From the NCBI RefSeq assembly GCF_921293095.1, contig NC_060257.1:62628472-62692471 (forward strand): a stretch of DNA of 64,000 nt, given 5' to 3'. This document shows, piece by piece, positions 35,326 through 47,068 of the stretch. The notes below the pieces were generated by a model. That model ran no database searches and was not told the origin of the DNA. It was given only the letters and a program-made list of their open reading frames with translations. Source of the DNA: Ischnura elegans (Eukaryota; Arthropoda; Insecta; Odonata; Coenagrionidae). How positions within the stretch are numbered: position 1 is the first letter of the stretch; every line of letters begins with the position of its first letter. Both the position numbers and the translations under genes were made by a program.

Positions 35326-37074
35326 ATTTTTAAGTACAATTCAACATTGCCAATTTCGCCCGCCTCGATATCACCTCATCCCTGCTCTCTCCGCAGCTAT
35401 CTTCCATTTTACACTTTACATTTACGATCGGGCGATATCAGGGCAGGCCTCTTAAACTCAATACCTCATCGCCATTTCCCCCTTCCCTAATCCTTATCTT
35501 ATCTTTCAGAAAGTCTTCTCCTCTTTAAGCCAGGGGGAAGACTAGTAGCCATAATCTCTCTCCCTTTTCCCATTTGACTAACCCTTCCTTTCCCCCCATT
35601 TGACCGAGCCTCCGATGCCGCATTTAACTCTCCCCTGTACCCTCCCTTTATCTCTGGTATCTCGGATTATAGAGATTCCTGCCTATTAGCCGTTTCCTTT
35701 GGCGGTCCCCATCAATCCTCTCTCTATGACATCCTGTTCCTTCCTTAAGGGCTGCTTGCCCCTTTTCCCTCCGTTTAGCTGCGTGGCCGAGCGCTGCAGG
35801 AAGATTCCCACTTTTAACGTTCGAAAAGCCGAAATCTCCATTCTACCGGTGCGGTATTGAATTTAACGCATCGCAATAGTCATTTTCAAACTTTCTTCAG
35901 ATTATCTGCAAAAATTTCTCTCACCGGATTGTAGAATCATAATGTTTTTATTGACAGGACGAAAAATGGGAATGTACAGGATGTTTCAGCTGTTAACCAT
36001 GCTTTTTCCATGCTTGCATATATCATTTCTATTAACATACTACCCAGTGTGCTGTTTCTATGTAGGCGAAAAGCCAACAATTTGGTCAACAACTGTTAAC
36101 TAGTGAAAGAATACAAAAATAAATTTTAAGTACGGGGAGAGGGATTTGACGAGTAAAATAGACTACAGTAGAAGGCTGTAGTAGTAAAACATTAAAGGGG
36201 AAAATCAAGAAAGACCAAATGGCTACATTTTTTCAAGCATTAAAAAATGCTAGAATCCCACAACTAGAAATACTATTGGAGATTTTAATTGTGAAAAAGT
36301 TGAAATTATAGTAAGATTGGGCAAATATATAGAATAACCTAAGTAGCTTTAACGATAGAACGTATTTAAAATAAAAAATGCATTTGTAGACTAATCTACC
36401 TATACGCGATAAGGTTACTTTCTTCCACCAAACTTAATCTAACTCTAAATACACTAATCAAGTTGAAGATGTATTAAGAAAGTCATAGAGATAAGAGGGC
36501 CGTTTGACTATTCCATTATTTCTCTTAAATTGCAAATTAGAGCAGCTGCAGAAGTGGAAGGGATTCATTTTATGACGAAGTAATAAGAGAAGAATGTTTA
36601 CCTGGATACGTAAACAAATTCAAAACACATCATGGATGGTATGGTTTAAACTTTAGAGTTCCCATTGTAGATGACTCTCTTTTTAAAGGAGCATCTGGAT
36701 AATCTCCCACTCTTCGCCATATTGTGCAAATAAAAAACGGAATACTTTTATCGTCTGCTATGTTTTATGTAAGTACAATGCCAGAGACCGGTTCTTCTCA
36801 TACGATGAAAAACTTCGCAGGTACAGCAAAAGTTACGAAACAGAGTAGGACTAAGAAATAAGGGGACGAGAAATGAAGGAAAGAGAACAAGCAACGAACA
36901 AGGTTGAGGGAAGACAAGAAGAAGTGTCAACGGAGTTTAAATCAAACTACCCGAGCGAAAGTTTCAGGATATCAGAGGAGGAAAAGAAAAAGCAGTAGTG
37001 AGACTGATCGTAGGTAAGTGACAAGATACAGAAATCGATTACAAGAAAAGCACTTCGACTACACCTCGTTATAT
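35326..37074. other. no gene recognised
   Basis: 35330-35770 is C/T-rich; the rest is AT-rich. A 44-codon frame near 36560-36705 (peptide with LPGYVNKFKTHHGWYGLNF) looks protein-like but I cannot place it. Confidence 0.35.
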
Positions 37075-37620
37075 AATTCGGTTTCCAAGGGAGTATGCAA
37101 CCGATAGGTAACTAAGCAACGAGGGTAAGCTTGCTGGATAAAGATGTGACGGAATTTCAGAGGTCACGAGGAAGGTGTGAGTTCAACTCACTCGTTGACG
37201 AGGCAGAGAGAAAGGCGAAAGGTGTGGGCTGCAGAGAGATTCTATTTCCCTACGGGCCTTGGCGAAGCATCTACACTCTAGTTTTTATAACCTGCGAAGA
37301 GGGAAATGCTTGCACGTGTGTTATAATAGGCTTACGTTTGAAGCACTTCTACGCCTAGATACAAGTCTGCGGTTCGAAGGGCTGAAGGATTGCCAGAAGC
37401 TTGATTAAATGGACGAAATCTACTATCGGATAGGGAATGTGAGAAAAACAAGCAAATAATGTTGATCTCGTGGCACTTCGCATGCCTTCTCTGTCCGAAA
37501 TCGTATTAATTAAAATGGTACTATTCAAATAAATATAATTTGCACTATTACACACTTTTTTATTTTTCTCAAGCGGTCTTAGCATACTAATGTCCATTTG
37601 AAGTCGTTAAAAACTACACA
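37075..37620 (+). repeat. ~530-bp dispersed repeat R4, copy 1
   Basis: Aligns in the same orientation with 50200-50725 over its whole length: TTTCC-AGGGAGTAT, ACGAGGGTAAG, GTGACGGAAT, GACGAGGCAG-GAGAAAGGC, GCAGAGAGA, AGCGAAGCATCTAC-CTCTAGTTTT, GTCTGC and TTTTCTCAAGCGGTCTTAGC with ACTAATGTC at the end. The first ~90 bp (GAGGGTAAGCTTGCTGG and GAGTTCAACTC) loosely resemble pol III boxes, so a long SINE is possible. A 75-codon frame is partly shared with the other copy but begins at TTG in both and changes freely, so it is probably not coding. Confidence 0.75.
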
Positions 37621-37764
37621 AGTTTTCAATAAATGAGAGAAGTAATAAAAAAGAATGAATTCCAACTAAAGTATGTCAGAGAGGAATCGGAAGCATGGAA
37701 ACTTCTGATGCAGTCATCTGAAGACTACAAAATGTAAACTTCGAAAGCTACCTGCGTCATCGCT

Positions 37765-38640
37765 GCCTACATCTACATGCTACCCCTAAGCCGCCTAAAA
37801 ATGCGTGTGGCAGGGGGTGTTAGGACACCAGCCGTTTACAAATAAAAAGGAAATTCGGTAGAAATTAGTATTTATTTAATTACTTTTGTTGTTAGGGATA
37901 AAACGAATTCCCATGCCTATCCGTTATGCAAAATGTCTCTCTTAAAGATGTCTATTCTCGATTGTTCAAGCAATCGAAACCTTTTGCGCAGCCTCCGTGT
38001 ATCTTACGGCTCCGAGCCAAATTTCCTAATCCCATTAGGTAACGCGGCTTACGCACATACCCGTTTTTGAGGAATTGCGCTGCTTTCCTTTGCATATTAT
38101 TCAGTTCACGGATTAAGTCTTCATGCGTTAGATCACACATGCTCACTGCATATTCAAGGAGTGATCGGAAGAGTGCGAAATTGCTATATTATTTTACTTT
38201 CTAATCCGAAAATATTCCCACAATGCGCTTGACGAATCTCAACTTCTTCCGGACTCAACCAAAAACATTAATTATATGTGTTCTCCATGATAGGTTCGAG
38301 AACTCCCAGGCACTTCACTTCGTCTGTTGTCTTCATTCTAATGTCATCCAAAACATAAACATGGAAATAGTTGGACGACTTCCGCAAGAAATTCACTGGC
38401 GTGTATTTGTTCAGATTAAGGTCGAGTCCTCACTCTTCGCTCCCCAAATGAAGTTTGTCGAATGAAATTCGATGATAGATTTTCAAATTTAAGTGTAGAA
38501 TGATTACTAATTTCACGATATATGACAACGTCGTCAGCGAAAAAACATGTTTTACTGCTAATTCGGGAGCAGAGGTCATTACATAAATAATAGAAGGGTG
38601 GGCCGATTACGCTTAAGGAGATCAGAAGCCATTTCGTCAA
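37765..38640 (-). pseudogene. CR1/jockey-like LINE, 3' part of RT plus tail
   Basis: On the minus strand, from 38600 down: GPPFYYLCNDLCSRISSKT then CFFADDVVIYREISNHS (the active-site ADD). After several breaks comes SLLEYAVSMCDLTHEDLIRE then LNNMQRKAAQFLKN (family: LEYAS-VWDP----LI-ELN-VQRKAARFV), near 38160-38060. The tail has GCTGGTGTCCTAACACCCCC, TGCCACACGC and AGGCGGCTTAGGGGTAGC, ending in GTAGATGTAG repeats near 37768. The same tail is seen at 20380-20478. Frameshifts and stops make it inactive; the 5' part is missing, as expected for truncated retroposition. Confidence 0.85.
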
Positions 38641-39578
38641 GAATACATCATATTGTTACACATGGACAACCGAAATGGCGACCGTGGCTACATTTCAGTT
38701 TGAATCTCATCACTCATTGCCGTTAACACTTCATGAATAATAGATATAAATAATTGATAATAAAAATTATCAAATTACAAAAAAATTCACGCCAATATAA
38801 TCCTACCCATCAGAGCAAAGGCAGTCGTAAAAATACATTACCTTTCCCAGCACTGTAAACAAAAAATTCAAAAGTACAGTAAATAATTACGATAGTTCTT
38901 TTAAAGTGATCGCAGTCAGGTAAAGTATTAATGCAGACATTTTTTTACTTCAACACCCCGAAAACAGCCCCTTTAAGCTCCTTGCAGTGATTACAATGGT
39001 GTCTAGATGGGGCGGACAGGAAGAGGATCCGATGTTAGGAAGAAAGAGTATTTAAATGCTTACAGAAAGAATAAAGATGATAAAAGTAAGTTTACAAAAT
39101 ACTTATATATAACATGTACCTGCCATGAGAGTGATTTTAAAATGAATATTTTCTAAGTATGCAGCGACCGCCGCAAAGTAGATTCCAGAGAGCAGTTAGA
39201 AAATAAAAAATAAAATAACCAGGACAACGCTCTCATAAACGAATATATTAACCCATTCTTTTCCCATATTCTGACGTCCGTTTCAAAATTCATATTTTCC
39301 CTAGTTAGGCAACTAGGTTAAAAAATAAGTTAAATGCATAATAATTTACGCCCGATATGAATCGATCATCGAAAGCCGGGTTGCTTTATGTAAAAAAGTA
39401 GTGTAATAAGTAAAACTTTACTAACTAAGAAACCGAAAGCGCCTTTAAGGCTTTTACAGCGAGGGAATTGAACAAAAAATATCGTAGAAAGTTCATATAA
39501 TCTATATTTTAAGCAAAATTTTATAAAAGTAACAGAGGCAGACGAAATTTAGTGGAATGGCATTCTATAATTATTAAA
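38641..39578. other. AT-rich stretch, no gene
   Basis: No open frame or repeat ends supported. Confidence 0.4.
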
Positions 39579-39579
39579 A

Positions 39580-39769
39580 TAAAATAGGGATGGCACTTTT
39601 CCACAGTTTTATTTAAACTACGACACGTTTCAACCGTTAGGTCAGTGTCAAGTTCAATTAACTTGATTACATTGTTGATTGATACAAGTTAATTGTACTT
39701 GATAATGACCTAACGGTTGAAACGCGTCGTACTTTAAATAAACCTGTGGAAAAGTTCCATTTCTATTTT
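39580..39769. mobile_element. fold-back element with hammerhead-like motif (F1)
   Basis: Two ~85-bp arms face each other. The left reads AAAATAGGGATGGCACTTTT, CCACAGTTTTATTTAAACTA and CGACACGTTTCAACCGTTAG. The right carries the inverse, ending GTTCCATTTCTATTTTC. No certain target duplication was found; a GAAATTTA(G/A)TG pair lies outside at 39544 and 39785. The right arm carries a clear hammerhead-like core. Confidence 0.75.
39695..39732 (+). ncRNA. hammerhead-ribozyme-like motif 3
   Basis: GTAC, TTGATAA, TGACC-TAAC-GGTT (stem II), GAAA, CGCG, TC, GTAC. The outer GTAC pair forms stem I, stem II pairs ACC with GGT, and the predicted cut follows 39728. The conserved CTGATGA is changed at two positions (TTGATAA), so activity is doubtful here. 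The other arm carries TTGACAC-TGACC-TAAC-GGTT-GAAACGTGTC on the minus strand. Confidence 0.5.
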
Positions 39770-41477
39770 CTTTCAATACTTATGAAATTTAATGTTAAAA
39801 TACAGACAATGACTATCGCAGTGATAGCACTACAATGTGGGTAGTCAAACGCTCACATTGCTGAATGCCATTTTAAATATTCCCTTGGGCAGCCGAAGTT
39901 TTTTGAAAACAGTGCTTGAAGCGGAGCTTTCCTAAACCATTTAATCGTCCGCATCGCTGTGGACGTAACATCCGTCGCTGACGCGGATACCATGTCCTCT
40001 TTCCTCACTCCACCCTCACGCCCCTCTTTGGAATGCGGCATTCGCATTGAGTTCGTTATCTCACTCATTAAAACCTTTCTCTCTTATTTTTACCTCCCTT
40101 CTTCTTTACATCCTTCGTTCGCACGTATTCACCCTACCGCCCTTAGCCAGTACCGTTACGGAATTTGCCGTCAAATTCTTTTCAGAAACAATCCCAACAT
40201 TTTGGCCCCAAAAAAAATTGTGAGAAAAAAAATCACACAAAACCCTCATGAATTTATTTTAATTATGTAATTGCTACTTTTATTTGCATGGAATCAGGTT
40301 GGTATGCCTTTTATGTAACGATAAAAAAAGAAAATTCATCTTGTGCATACTATATCACTTGAGTGAATAAACTTGAATCCGCAAGAATCTTTACGAATCA
40401 AACTTTTGACACAATAAAATTATCATGCGTTGATTGTCTTTTAGCTTTTTTCTTGTCCGAAAATCGCGCATATTAAAATAAGCAGGCTTTAGGGCCGGCC
40501 CTCCAGCACGGATAAATGCCGTAAAGCGACAACAATCCTCTGCGTTATTACTAATATTCTAGCTAGTGTGATGGTTCCCGCAAATCTAAACCCACAAGAA
40601 AGTATTAAGGTACTACTTACGGAGCAAGCACCAAAATAGTGAGAATGTTGAAAATGTGATATTATGGTACGAGTCGTATTGTATCTAGTTAATACCTCTC
40701 AATTTCCTGATAGCAAAGGCGGTGGAATATCTCAACTGTAGAATTTTCTCTGGTATACTTCACCAGCATTTTCGACCATCCTAAAGTGTATGTAGAGTGA
40801 AAACTTGGTGTTAGGTCTTCTACTCTACCTCCAGCTTCCGCCAAATACGTCAGTTTAATCCCCCACAGCCAGATCCTTGACTTAACTCCGAGGAAGGAAG
40901 GAGAAAAACAACTTGATTTAAATACAAACCCAGCAGAAAAACAAGGTTGTTTGTCCAACCCCGCGGTGAAAAAAAGTTCCCTGAAGGGATGCAAAAAAGT
41001 TAGACTTGGCTCGCATGCAAAATTAGAGTCAGGGAGGTTTTCCGCCGCTTGAAAAAAACATATTTTTCAAATGAAAGTCAAATATATGGATATGCAAAAT
41101 TCAACGTTAATATAAGGAAATTATTCTCCTAACACAAGTAAACAATGTGAAATTATGGGGATTCAACTTTACCAAATTAATATGTGATTCAACTTTAAGT
41201 AGGCTCAAATAATATCCGACGCAGCATAGAAAATAAAGTGATGAATGTGAGTGTTTTATGCAATTGAGTCTGTTTATTTCCCGGTCTTCTCTATGCATTA
41301 AAAGAATAAAATGTGAATTGAACGTAAAAATAATGTAAAAACTATTGACTGGCTATGTTGGTAACGGAATTCTTAAGACGCTTAATTCATTACCAAAAAC
41401 ACAATAAATAATAAAAGTATGCTCACGAAAAACAATTATACAGAAGGAGTTAACGTTTGAAACACTAATAATTATGA
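39770..41477. other. no gene recognised
   Basis: Open frames of 101-103 codons at 39959-40270 (+) and 40689-40994 (-) have no recognisable domain. Otherwise AT-rich. Confidence 0.4.
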
Positions 41478-43567
41478 AGCCAACCCTGACTACGGTATCA
41501 GTGGGGAAAAGTCCTCGCCTGACAAACAACAGTTCGCGGGTACGAGTCCCGCCTGGGTAGATAGCCCCTATCCAAGGCATGATTGTTCGTGTGCATATGA
41601 ATGTTACACGTTGAAAACTAGGGATGAGTCGATTCCAAATGTCGATTCTCGATTCCACCGATTCTCGGGCACGGAATCGGAATCGAGAATCGATCGCCTA
41701 AAGTCGATTCCGATTCCATCGATTCCAGGAAGATAAATGTTTTGAGCATAGACGTTTGAGCATATAAGTTTGGGGCACAAAGGCTGCCACACATCTAAGC
41801 GGCCGCGGTGTCAGCCTTGCTCGCGCGGAGGATACGCCCGGCACGCGGGTGCTGCGACTAACATACCTAAGCGGCCTCGGAAACATGAAAAAGTCGGCAA
41901 GAGCGACAAACCGACGAACCCTGAAATGGCGCGTGATCATGAGCAACTCTAAGAGGAAAAAAAATTGGAAACCTCGGGATCGGGAAGCAATGCATGCGCT
42001 TTCCGTTCTTTTATTAGCCGCTGGTCACGGCAAATCAAAGTATTGCGATTATGAATCACATTCGGAGAATTCATCTCGACCACCAATTTTAAAGTATAAT
42101 AGATCGAAATATATTTTTTTCTATTTTCGAATGATATTTGAAGTCTGATGATAATAAAAACGTGCAGAGAGCGAGTTTTCCTGTGAAAAAAGTTTCTTAT
42201 AAATACGCGCTGAGAGCGGGTTTTTTTATATACGTAACTTTTTTAGACTAACACGCGTCTGCGTCAATAATAAAAAAATTAGACACATTCGCGTTTGTAT
42301 AGCCCAGTGTCATCAATGCAACCCTTGAGGAAGTTGATACTTGCTTGGCATAAGCCGCCGCGGCCTCCGGGCGGACTCGACAGGTTGCGTTCGGCCGCCA
42401 CCGCGCAGCGCGCACCCGCCAGGCTGCTCTAGTGTGTATGGACGCAATGAACGCTACATTATTGTTTAGCCACCGCGGCCAAACGAGAATGTAGCCACCG
42501 CGGCTATTGTTATTTTTAGGGATGGTCGGATCGGATACCTCGGATCCAAATATCCGCGGATATTGCCCTTCATCGGATACATCGGATCCAAAGTCGCGGA
42601 AGACATCGGATCTGGATCCGAAATTTTAAATAATAGATTCAGTGAATGCAACGCCCCATCAGGGTGGAAAGAGTTCCGATTCTCTCTTCGAATGCGTCGT
42701 TGCATGCGATTCTTGTCCTACTCATGAACCGTTTTGTTTGAAAGCTCTCGCAGAGGTTGCGAGAAGAATTTCAGCCGTGGCCAGGATTTTCAGCCAGAAA
42801 ATAAAAAAGGCAAAATACGACTGGCACATAGTGTGACTCTTCTCAAGAGATTGAACAATCATCGGAGGAATTTCAGCGCCGTAGGATAATAACCACGTCA
42901 AAAGTAACTACGTCGCAGATTTCAGAAAACCACCTTCGGCCGTCCACCAGCCCGTGCCTCTGTTGTTTTTTTGTATCCGAAATCACACGGACCAAAAATC
43001 ATTGTCTTCTAAGGAAAATATCAAATCACATGAAAACAATTGAAGCGTGTTTCATCCCTAACTCGCCTCACCAACTGACCTATTTTGGCCTACCTGCTTC
43101 AATTCTCTGTTTCTAGACGACAGATGCTAGGAGAGTGACTTTTTGGGCCCGAAGATATCTTGATAGCTTCGACAATTAGATGATATGCACGGGATTTAAA
43201 AAAGAATTAGACCAAACGAGACGCATTCCTGACGATATTTCTGTTTATTTTTCAGCTCTAATTGATTGCCACTCAGTTTTCTATCTACAATTCTACAATT
43301 ACACTTTACTGATTGTCCAAACAGCATAATTTTCAAAGAAACAAGCGCAGCATTAACCCCTCAAACAATTAGAGACGGATTGGAAACGCCAACTACATAT
43401 ATCACGTAGCGTGCCCGGCTTCGCTTTGAAGGCAACGACGCGTCGTCGCGACGTCACTGAAGTAAGATCTGATTTCTTCGTCCGACTCCCTCATTTGTAG
43501 CCTTGTTGTTTGAAATACGGAGGGAGCGGGCTCCTTCCTCTCCACCTCTCCTTCACGTGCTCCTTCC

Positions 43568-43819
43568 CAGTGGCGTAGCCATGGGGATGGTCCGGACCTC
43601 ACCCCCCGAAATATAAAAAGACAGTTATTGTCCTTCACAAAAGAAAACAAATTATTGAAAAATCAGGAATTTACAAAATTTTTCTTTAGCAAATTAAGTT
43701 TTTTGATTATAAAAAGTGTTGAAATTAGTTTAAAACCCATTATTTAGCGCCCGGTTTTTTTTTTTATTTCCCCCCTGGTTTTGAATCCCCCCCGAACGAA
43801 ATTCCTGGCTACGCCACCC
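43568..43819 (-). mobile_element. hAT-like MITE (family G), copy 2
   Basis: CAGTGGCGTAGCCATGGGGA at the left and ATTCCTGGCTACGCCAC at the right. The interior CCCGAAATATAAAA, TTTCTTTAGCAAATTAAG and CCCCTGGTTTTGAATCCCCC match the other copies. Unusually, CTCCACCTCTCCTT(C/T)ACGTG lies on both sides, six bases off the left end, a longer flank repeat than a standard 8-bp duplication. Confidence 0.75.
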
Positions 43820-44168
43820 CTCCACCTCTCCTTTACGTGCTTCTGCTGCCCACTTCTTCCTCATGCTAAGCGGTTGAGCACCTCGTCACACATGACGTTA
43901 ATGCCGTTTTAAATACTGTTAATTGTGTTGCTAATTGCACAGTTGCAATTCAATTTAATGATACGCCGATAAAAATGTCTTGCGTGTAAACATTTCCACT
44001 GAGATAAGGAGAACCAATGAATGCCATGTGCGTGCACTGTGGCGTAAGTTATCCCGAGGATGTGCTAAATCCACCTCACCATACTGAAGCATTTTCGGAT
44101 GAAACACAAGTGCGTAAGTGATGAGAAAGTAAAATTCGGGGGAAACGTGCATGAGGAAAATTGGAATT

Positions 44169-44421
44169 CAGTCGATGGCAGGGGGGTACCCAGGAATTTT
44201 GTTAAGGGGGGATCCAAAACCAGGGGAAAATTTTTAAACAACAGGGTACAAAGGAGAGGGTTTCAAACTAATTTTAACGCCCTTCATAATAGAAAAACTT
44301 CATTTTTCAAAGATTCATTTTTTTCATTTTTGTAAATTCATGATTTTTAAATATTTTGTTTCCTTTTATGAAGGAAAGTAATTGTGTTTTTTATATTTAT
44401 ATTCCTCTCGCTACGCCACCG
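44169..44421 (+). mobile_element. hAT-like MITE (family G), copy 3
   Basis: Opposite orientation to copy 2, about 350 bp away: ACCCAGGAATTTTGTTAAGG, GATCCAAAACCAGGGGAAAA, an AT-rich centre with TTTCCTTTTATGAAGGAAAG, ending CTCGCTACGCCACC. The left terminus is altered (CAGTCGATGGCAGG). Confidence 0.65.
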
Positions 44422-44965
44422 GTCAGTGGTTCATCCTAAGATTTTTTCTATTTTCATTTCCAAACCCAAGCGTAACAGTTTAGGCCCTGAATATGTGAAG
44501 ATGTTTTTAAAAAACAACTTGAAAGCCCATAAAATAATTTTTAATTTATAAAAATATTAGAATGTGAATGAAAATCTAAGAAGCATTCCATTGATTGTAT
44601 GTACCCACAATAAACGAATAATGACTTTGTTTAATGGCAGGAATTTGAAAATGCATTTGGATTCGAAAATATCCGATTCGAAAGATCTCGCTCCAAAAAT
44701 CCTGGATCTGTCCATCCCTAGTTATTTTATTCCATTCAATTCTTAAATTTTAATGACAGCGATGCTACAGATAAATCAAAATCCCACCAGTTAGAATGAA
44801 CAAGAATCGATGGAATCGGAATCGAGAATCGGGAATCGATTTGAAGGAATCGAAATTGGAATCAGAATCGAAAAAAAGTGGAATCGACTCATCCCTATTG
44901 AAAACCCCCAATTTAAAAGGCCAATACCTACATGCTGTTTTCGGTGGTACTTAAATAAATAAATA

Positions 44966-46649
44966 AACTAATGCATCCTAGTGCTTAAATTTCAGTAGCT
45001 TCATAGGCAAGTATTTGGAATCATAGTAATATCTCTGAAGCTTGCGACCAATAAGTGGGAATACAGAAAAAATACTAAGTTACCAACCAGCTAGTGACGG
45101 TCCAAGCCAATTGGTGCTAACGAATAATAAAATAGATGGCAAAAAAGCGGAAAGTAAAGTTGAAAATTACGAAGTAAAGCAACGTGTATCAGGTTGAGTA
45201 ATGGGAGAGAGAAATTCCAACCCTTTCTCAAGAAAGACTTTTAAGAGATTCCTTGGATACAAATCAGACGCCCTAAGCTGCAATACCAATTTTCTCCAAA
45301 AGCGAGTCGCACGAAAAGCGCTTGGCCGTTGGTCACCTCGGCACATCTCATCCTGGGAGACGCGAGGTTTCTCATTACGGCTAAACAAGGGGACTGACGC
45401 CTAATCCAAGAGTCTTCCTGATTTCACCCAAAGCAAAGCGGACTTTCCCATCCCATTAATTGACTAATTTAGTGATGCAGTTTTTCTAGTAGTTTTCCTA
45501 CGAATAAAATGTTTTTTTCCTAATTCCAAAAGAGCTTAGTGGAAAAGAAAATGGCCATGTTTGCCGCAATTGCCTGTTTTTATAGGTGTCAGCGGCGATA
45601 CCTTACATAGACGTTGATTTTCAGCACTTTCACAGAACGGAGCGAGAAAAAATGATGACACCCAACACTGCTCCCGTCCAATCGTCTATAGGGCATATCC
45701 CACTAGGTGACGTGAACGTCAACTTTTCTTCCCTAAAGAAAAGCATTAATCCGTTGAATAGGGGTTTTTCTCGTATTGGTTCTGAAGAATAATAACACAC
45801 AAAAACACTAACCATTTACCGTTTAACATGAAATTCTTTTACAACATTCTTAATTCCAACAATTACAGTCTCGCAATTGTTTCTTTCGTAAGAATACATA
45901 ATCGCCCTACCCGAAAAAACTCACTACTCAACTATATAGCTACACTCAGGTAACCACTCATAAAGCATTCCATTACCTTCTGTCTTCCGAGCGTAATAAA
46001 TCTCTCCTCATTGATATCGACCCATTTTGTTTAACAGCAAAAAAGTCTCGTGAATTGGTATCAACTCATATTTTCCAAAGTATTGATAAAATATAGTCGA
46101 AATTCACATTGGTATGTCGGTTTGTTATTGCTTCATTTCTTTGCGTCATTGCTAAAGTTTTTTTTGTATAATTTTCCACTTTTTTAATTCAGCTGTGATT
46201 CATGTCCGAATTTTATGCTCATAACTCTTTTTCTCTAAGTAATTAAATGTTAAAAGTGCATTGAAAGGAAAATAATGTTAACGCTATTAACATACAGTGA
46301 TAATAATCGTAGAAATCCTTCATTTGACTGATTTATTACCAGGAACGAAGCATATAACAATAATATGCATACGAAAAAAATAATACACAAAAGCGGTTAA
46401 CCCTTAATACACTTTAAACTCTACAGCCAACTACTACTAATAATAAATAAATCTCACTGTCGCTTGGAAGCAAGGCTTTGGAAACGAGATGCAAAATGGA
46501 GAATGTACCAAGGTAAGTAGGTAATCCCCAGTCCCATGCCAACTTCGACGGGGGAGACAATTCTCCTTCGCGTCCGATGGGAATCACGTTTTCTACCCAA
46601 GCTAACAAATCCTTTTTTCTTTCAGCTCCTTCGCTTACTCACCAACCTC
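44966..46649. other. no gene recognised
   Basis: Contains overlapping 60-75-codon frames on both strands near 45170-45400 and 45590-45815 with no known domain. AT-rich from 45820. Confidence 0.4.
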
Positions 46650-46733
46650 TACCTAAAATGATTCGATTCCACTTTTTTCGAATCCGATTCTTTTAAATCG
46701 ATTCCCGATTGCAGATTCCGATTCCATCGATTC
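46650..46733 (-). mobile_element. truncated end of the 41619-type hAT element
   Basis: The inverse of this segment has AATCGATGGAATCGGAATC, ATCGGGAATCGATTTAAA and GAAAAAAGTGGAATCG, as at 44805-44890. The terminal CATCCCTA is replaced by CATTTTAGG. A MITE of family H has inserted directly next to it. Confidence 0.65.
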
Positions 46734-46737
46734 TTAC

Positions 46738-46970
46738 GGCCTGGTTACACGGTACATTAACACGTACAAGTTAATGTGCGTTTGCGTGAACGATTTTGGT
46801 GGACCGGAACGGAACATGTACGAATGTATGAAGCAAATTAGAACAGGTTCTATTTTCCGTTCATGTATTCGCATAAGCTGGGTGGTTACACGGTGCATTT
46901 TCGTGTTCGTTCGCGCGTTCATACATTCAGACATTAACCCGTACGTGTTAATGTATCGTGTAACCAGGCC
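46738..46970 (+). mobile_element. PIF/Harbinger-like MITE (family H), copy 3
   Basis: Ends are GGCCTGGTTACACGGTACAT and ATGTATCGTGTAACCAGGCC. TTA lies next to both ends. Both termini carry GGTTAC where copy 2 has GTTTAC, so the two ends have changed together. Confidence 0.8.
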
Positions 46971-47068
46971 TTTATTCGTAAGAACTGGTGTGATATTGAA
47001 CTGTCAGAGGCATTACGGTAATTAAAATTTACTAATTAAATGTAATAAAATGAGACCTATTTGTTCAT

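Larger units (their letters stand above)
42517..44720. mobile_element. 2.2-kb hAT-type element nested in the 41619 element
   Basis: The left end is TAGGGATGGTCGGATCGGAT and the right end is CCTGGATCTGTCCATCCCTA. A perfect 8-bp duplication GTTATTTT flanks it (42509-42516 and 44721-44728). Subterminal GGATCC/ATCGGAT motifs repeat at the left end. No transposase recognised. It contains the MITEs at 43568 and 44169. Confidence 0.85.
41619..44897. mobile_element. 3.3-kb hAT-type element inserted in a SINE
   Basis: The left end is TAGGGATGAGTCGATTCCA and the right end is GTGGAATCGACTCATCCCTA, inverted partners. A perfect 8-bp target duplication TTGAAAAC flanks it (41611-41618, 44898-44905). Both subterminal regions are rich in repeated GAATCG motifs, possible transposase sites. 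I see no hAT transposase frame, so it is non-autonomous. GC-rich patches (41790-41900, 42350-42430) lie inside. Part of its length comes from the nested element 42517-44720. A truncated relative of the right end lies at 46650-46733. Confidence 0.88.
41478..44965 (+). mobile_element. tRNA-derived SINE (family A), split by a hAT-type element
   Basis: The head at 41478-41610 has GTCCTCGCCTGACAAACAAC, GCGGGTACGAGTCCCGCCTG (B box) and CCCTATCCAAGGCATGATTG, matching 59575-59700. Its 3' part resumes at 44906 after the 3.3-kb insertion with CCCCAATTTAAAAGGCCAAT, then TTCGGTGGTACTTAAATAAA. This matches the 59720-59765 part of the other copy and ends in an AATAAATAAATAAA tail. The split is at the 8-bp duplication TTGAAAAC. 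Confidence 0.75.

Noticed and set aside
36560-36705. 44-codon protein-like frame (YVNKFKTHHGWYGLNF)
   Set aside because: Too short to place in a family; no neighbouring segment of the same protein found.
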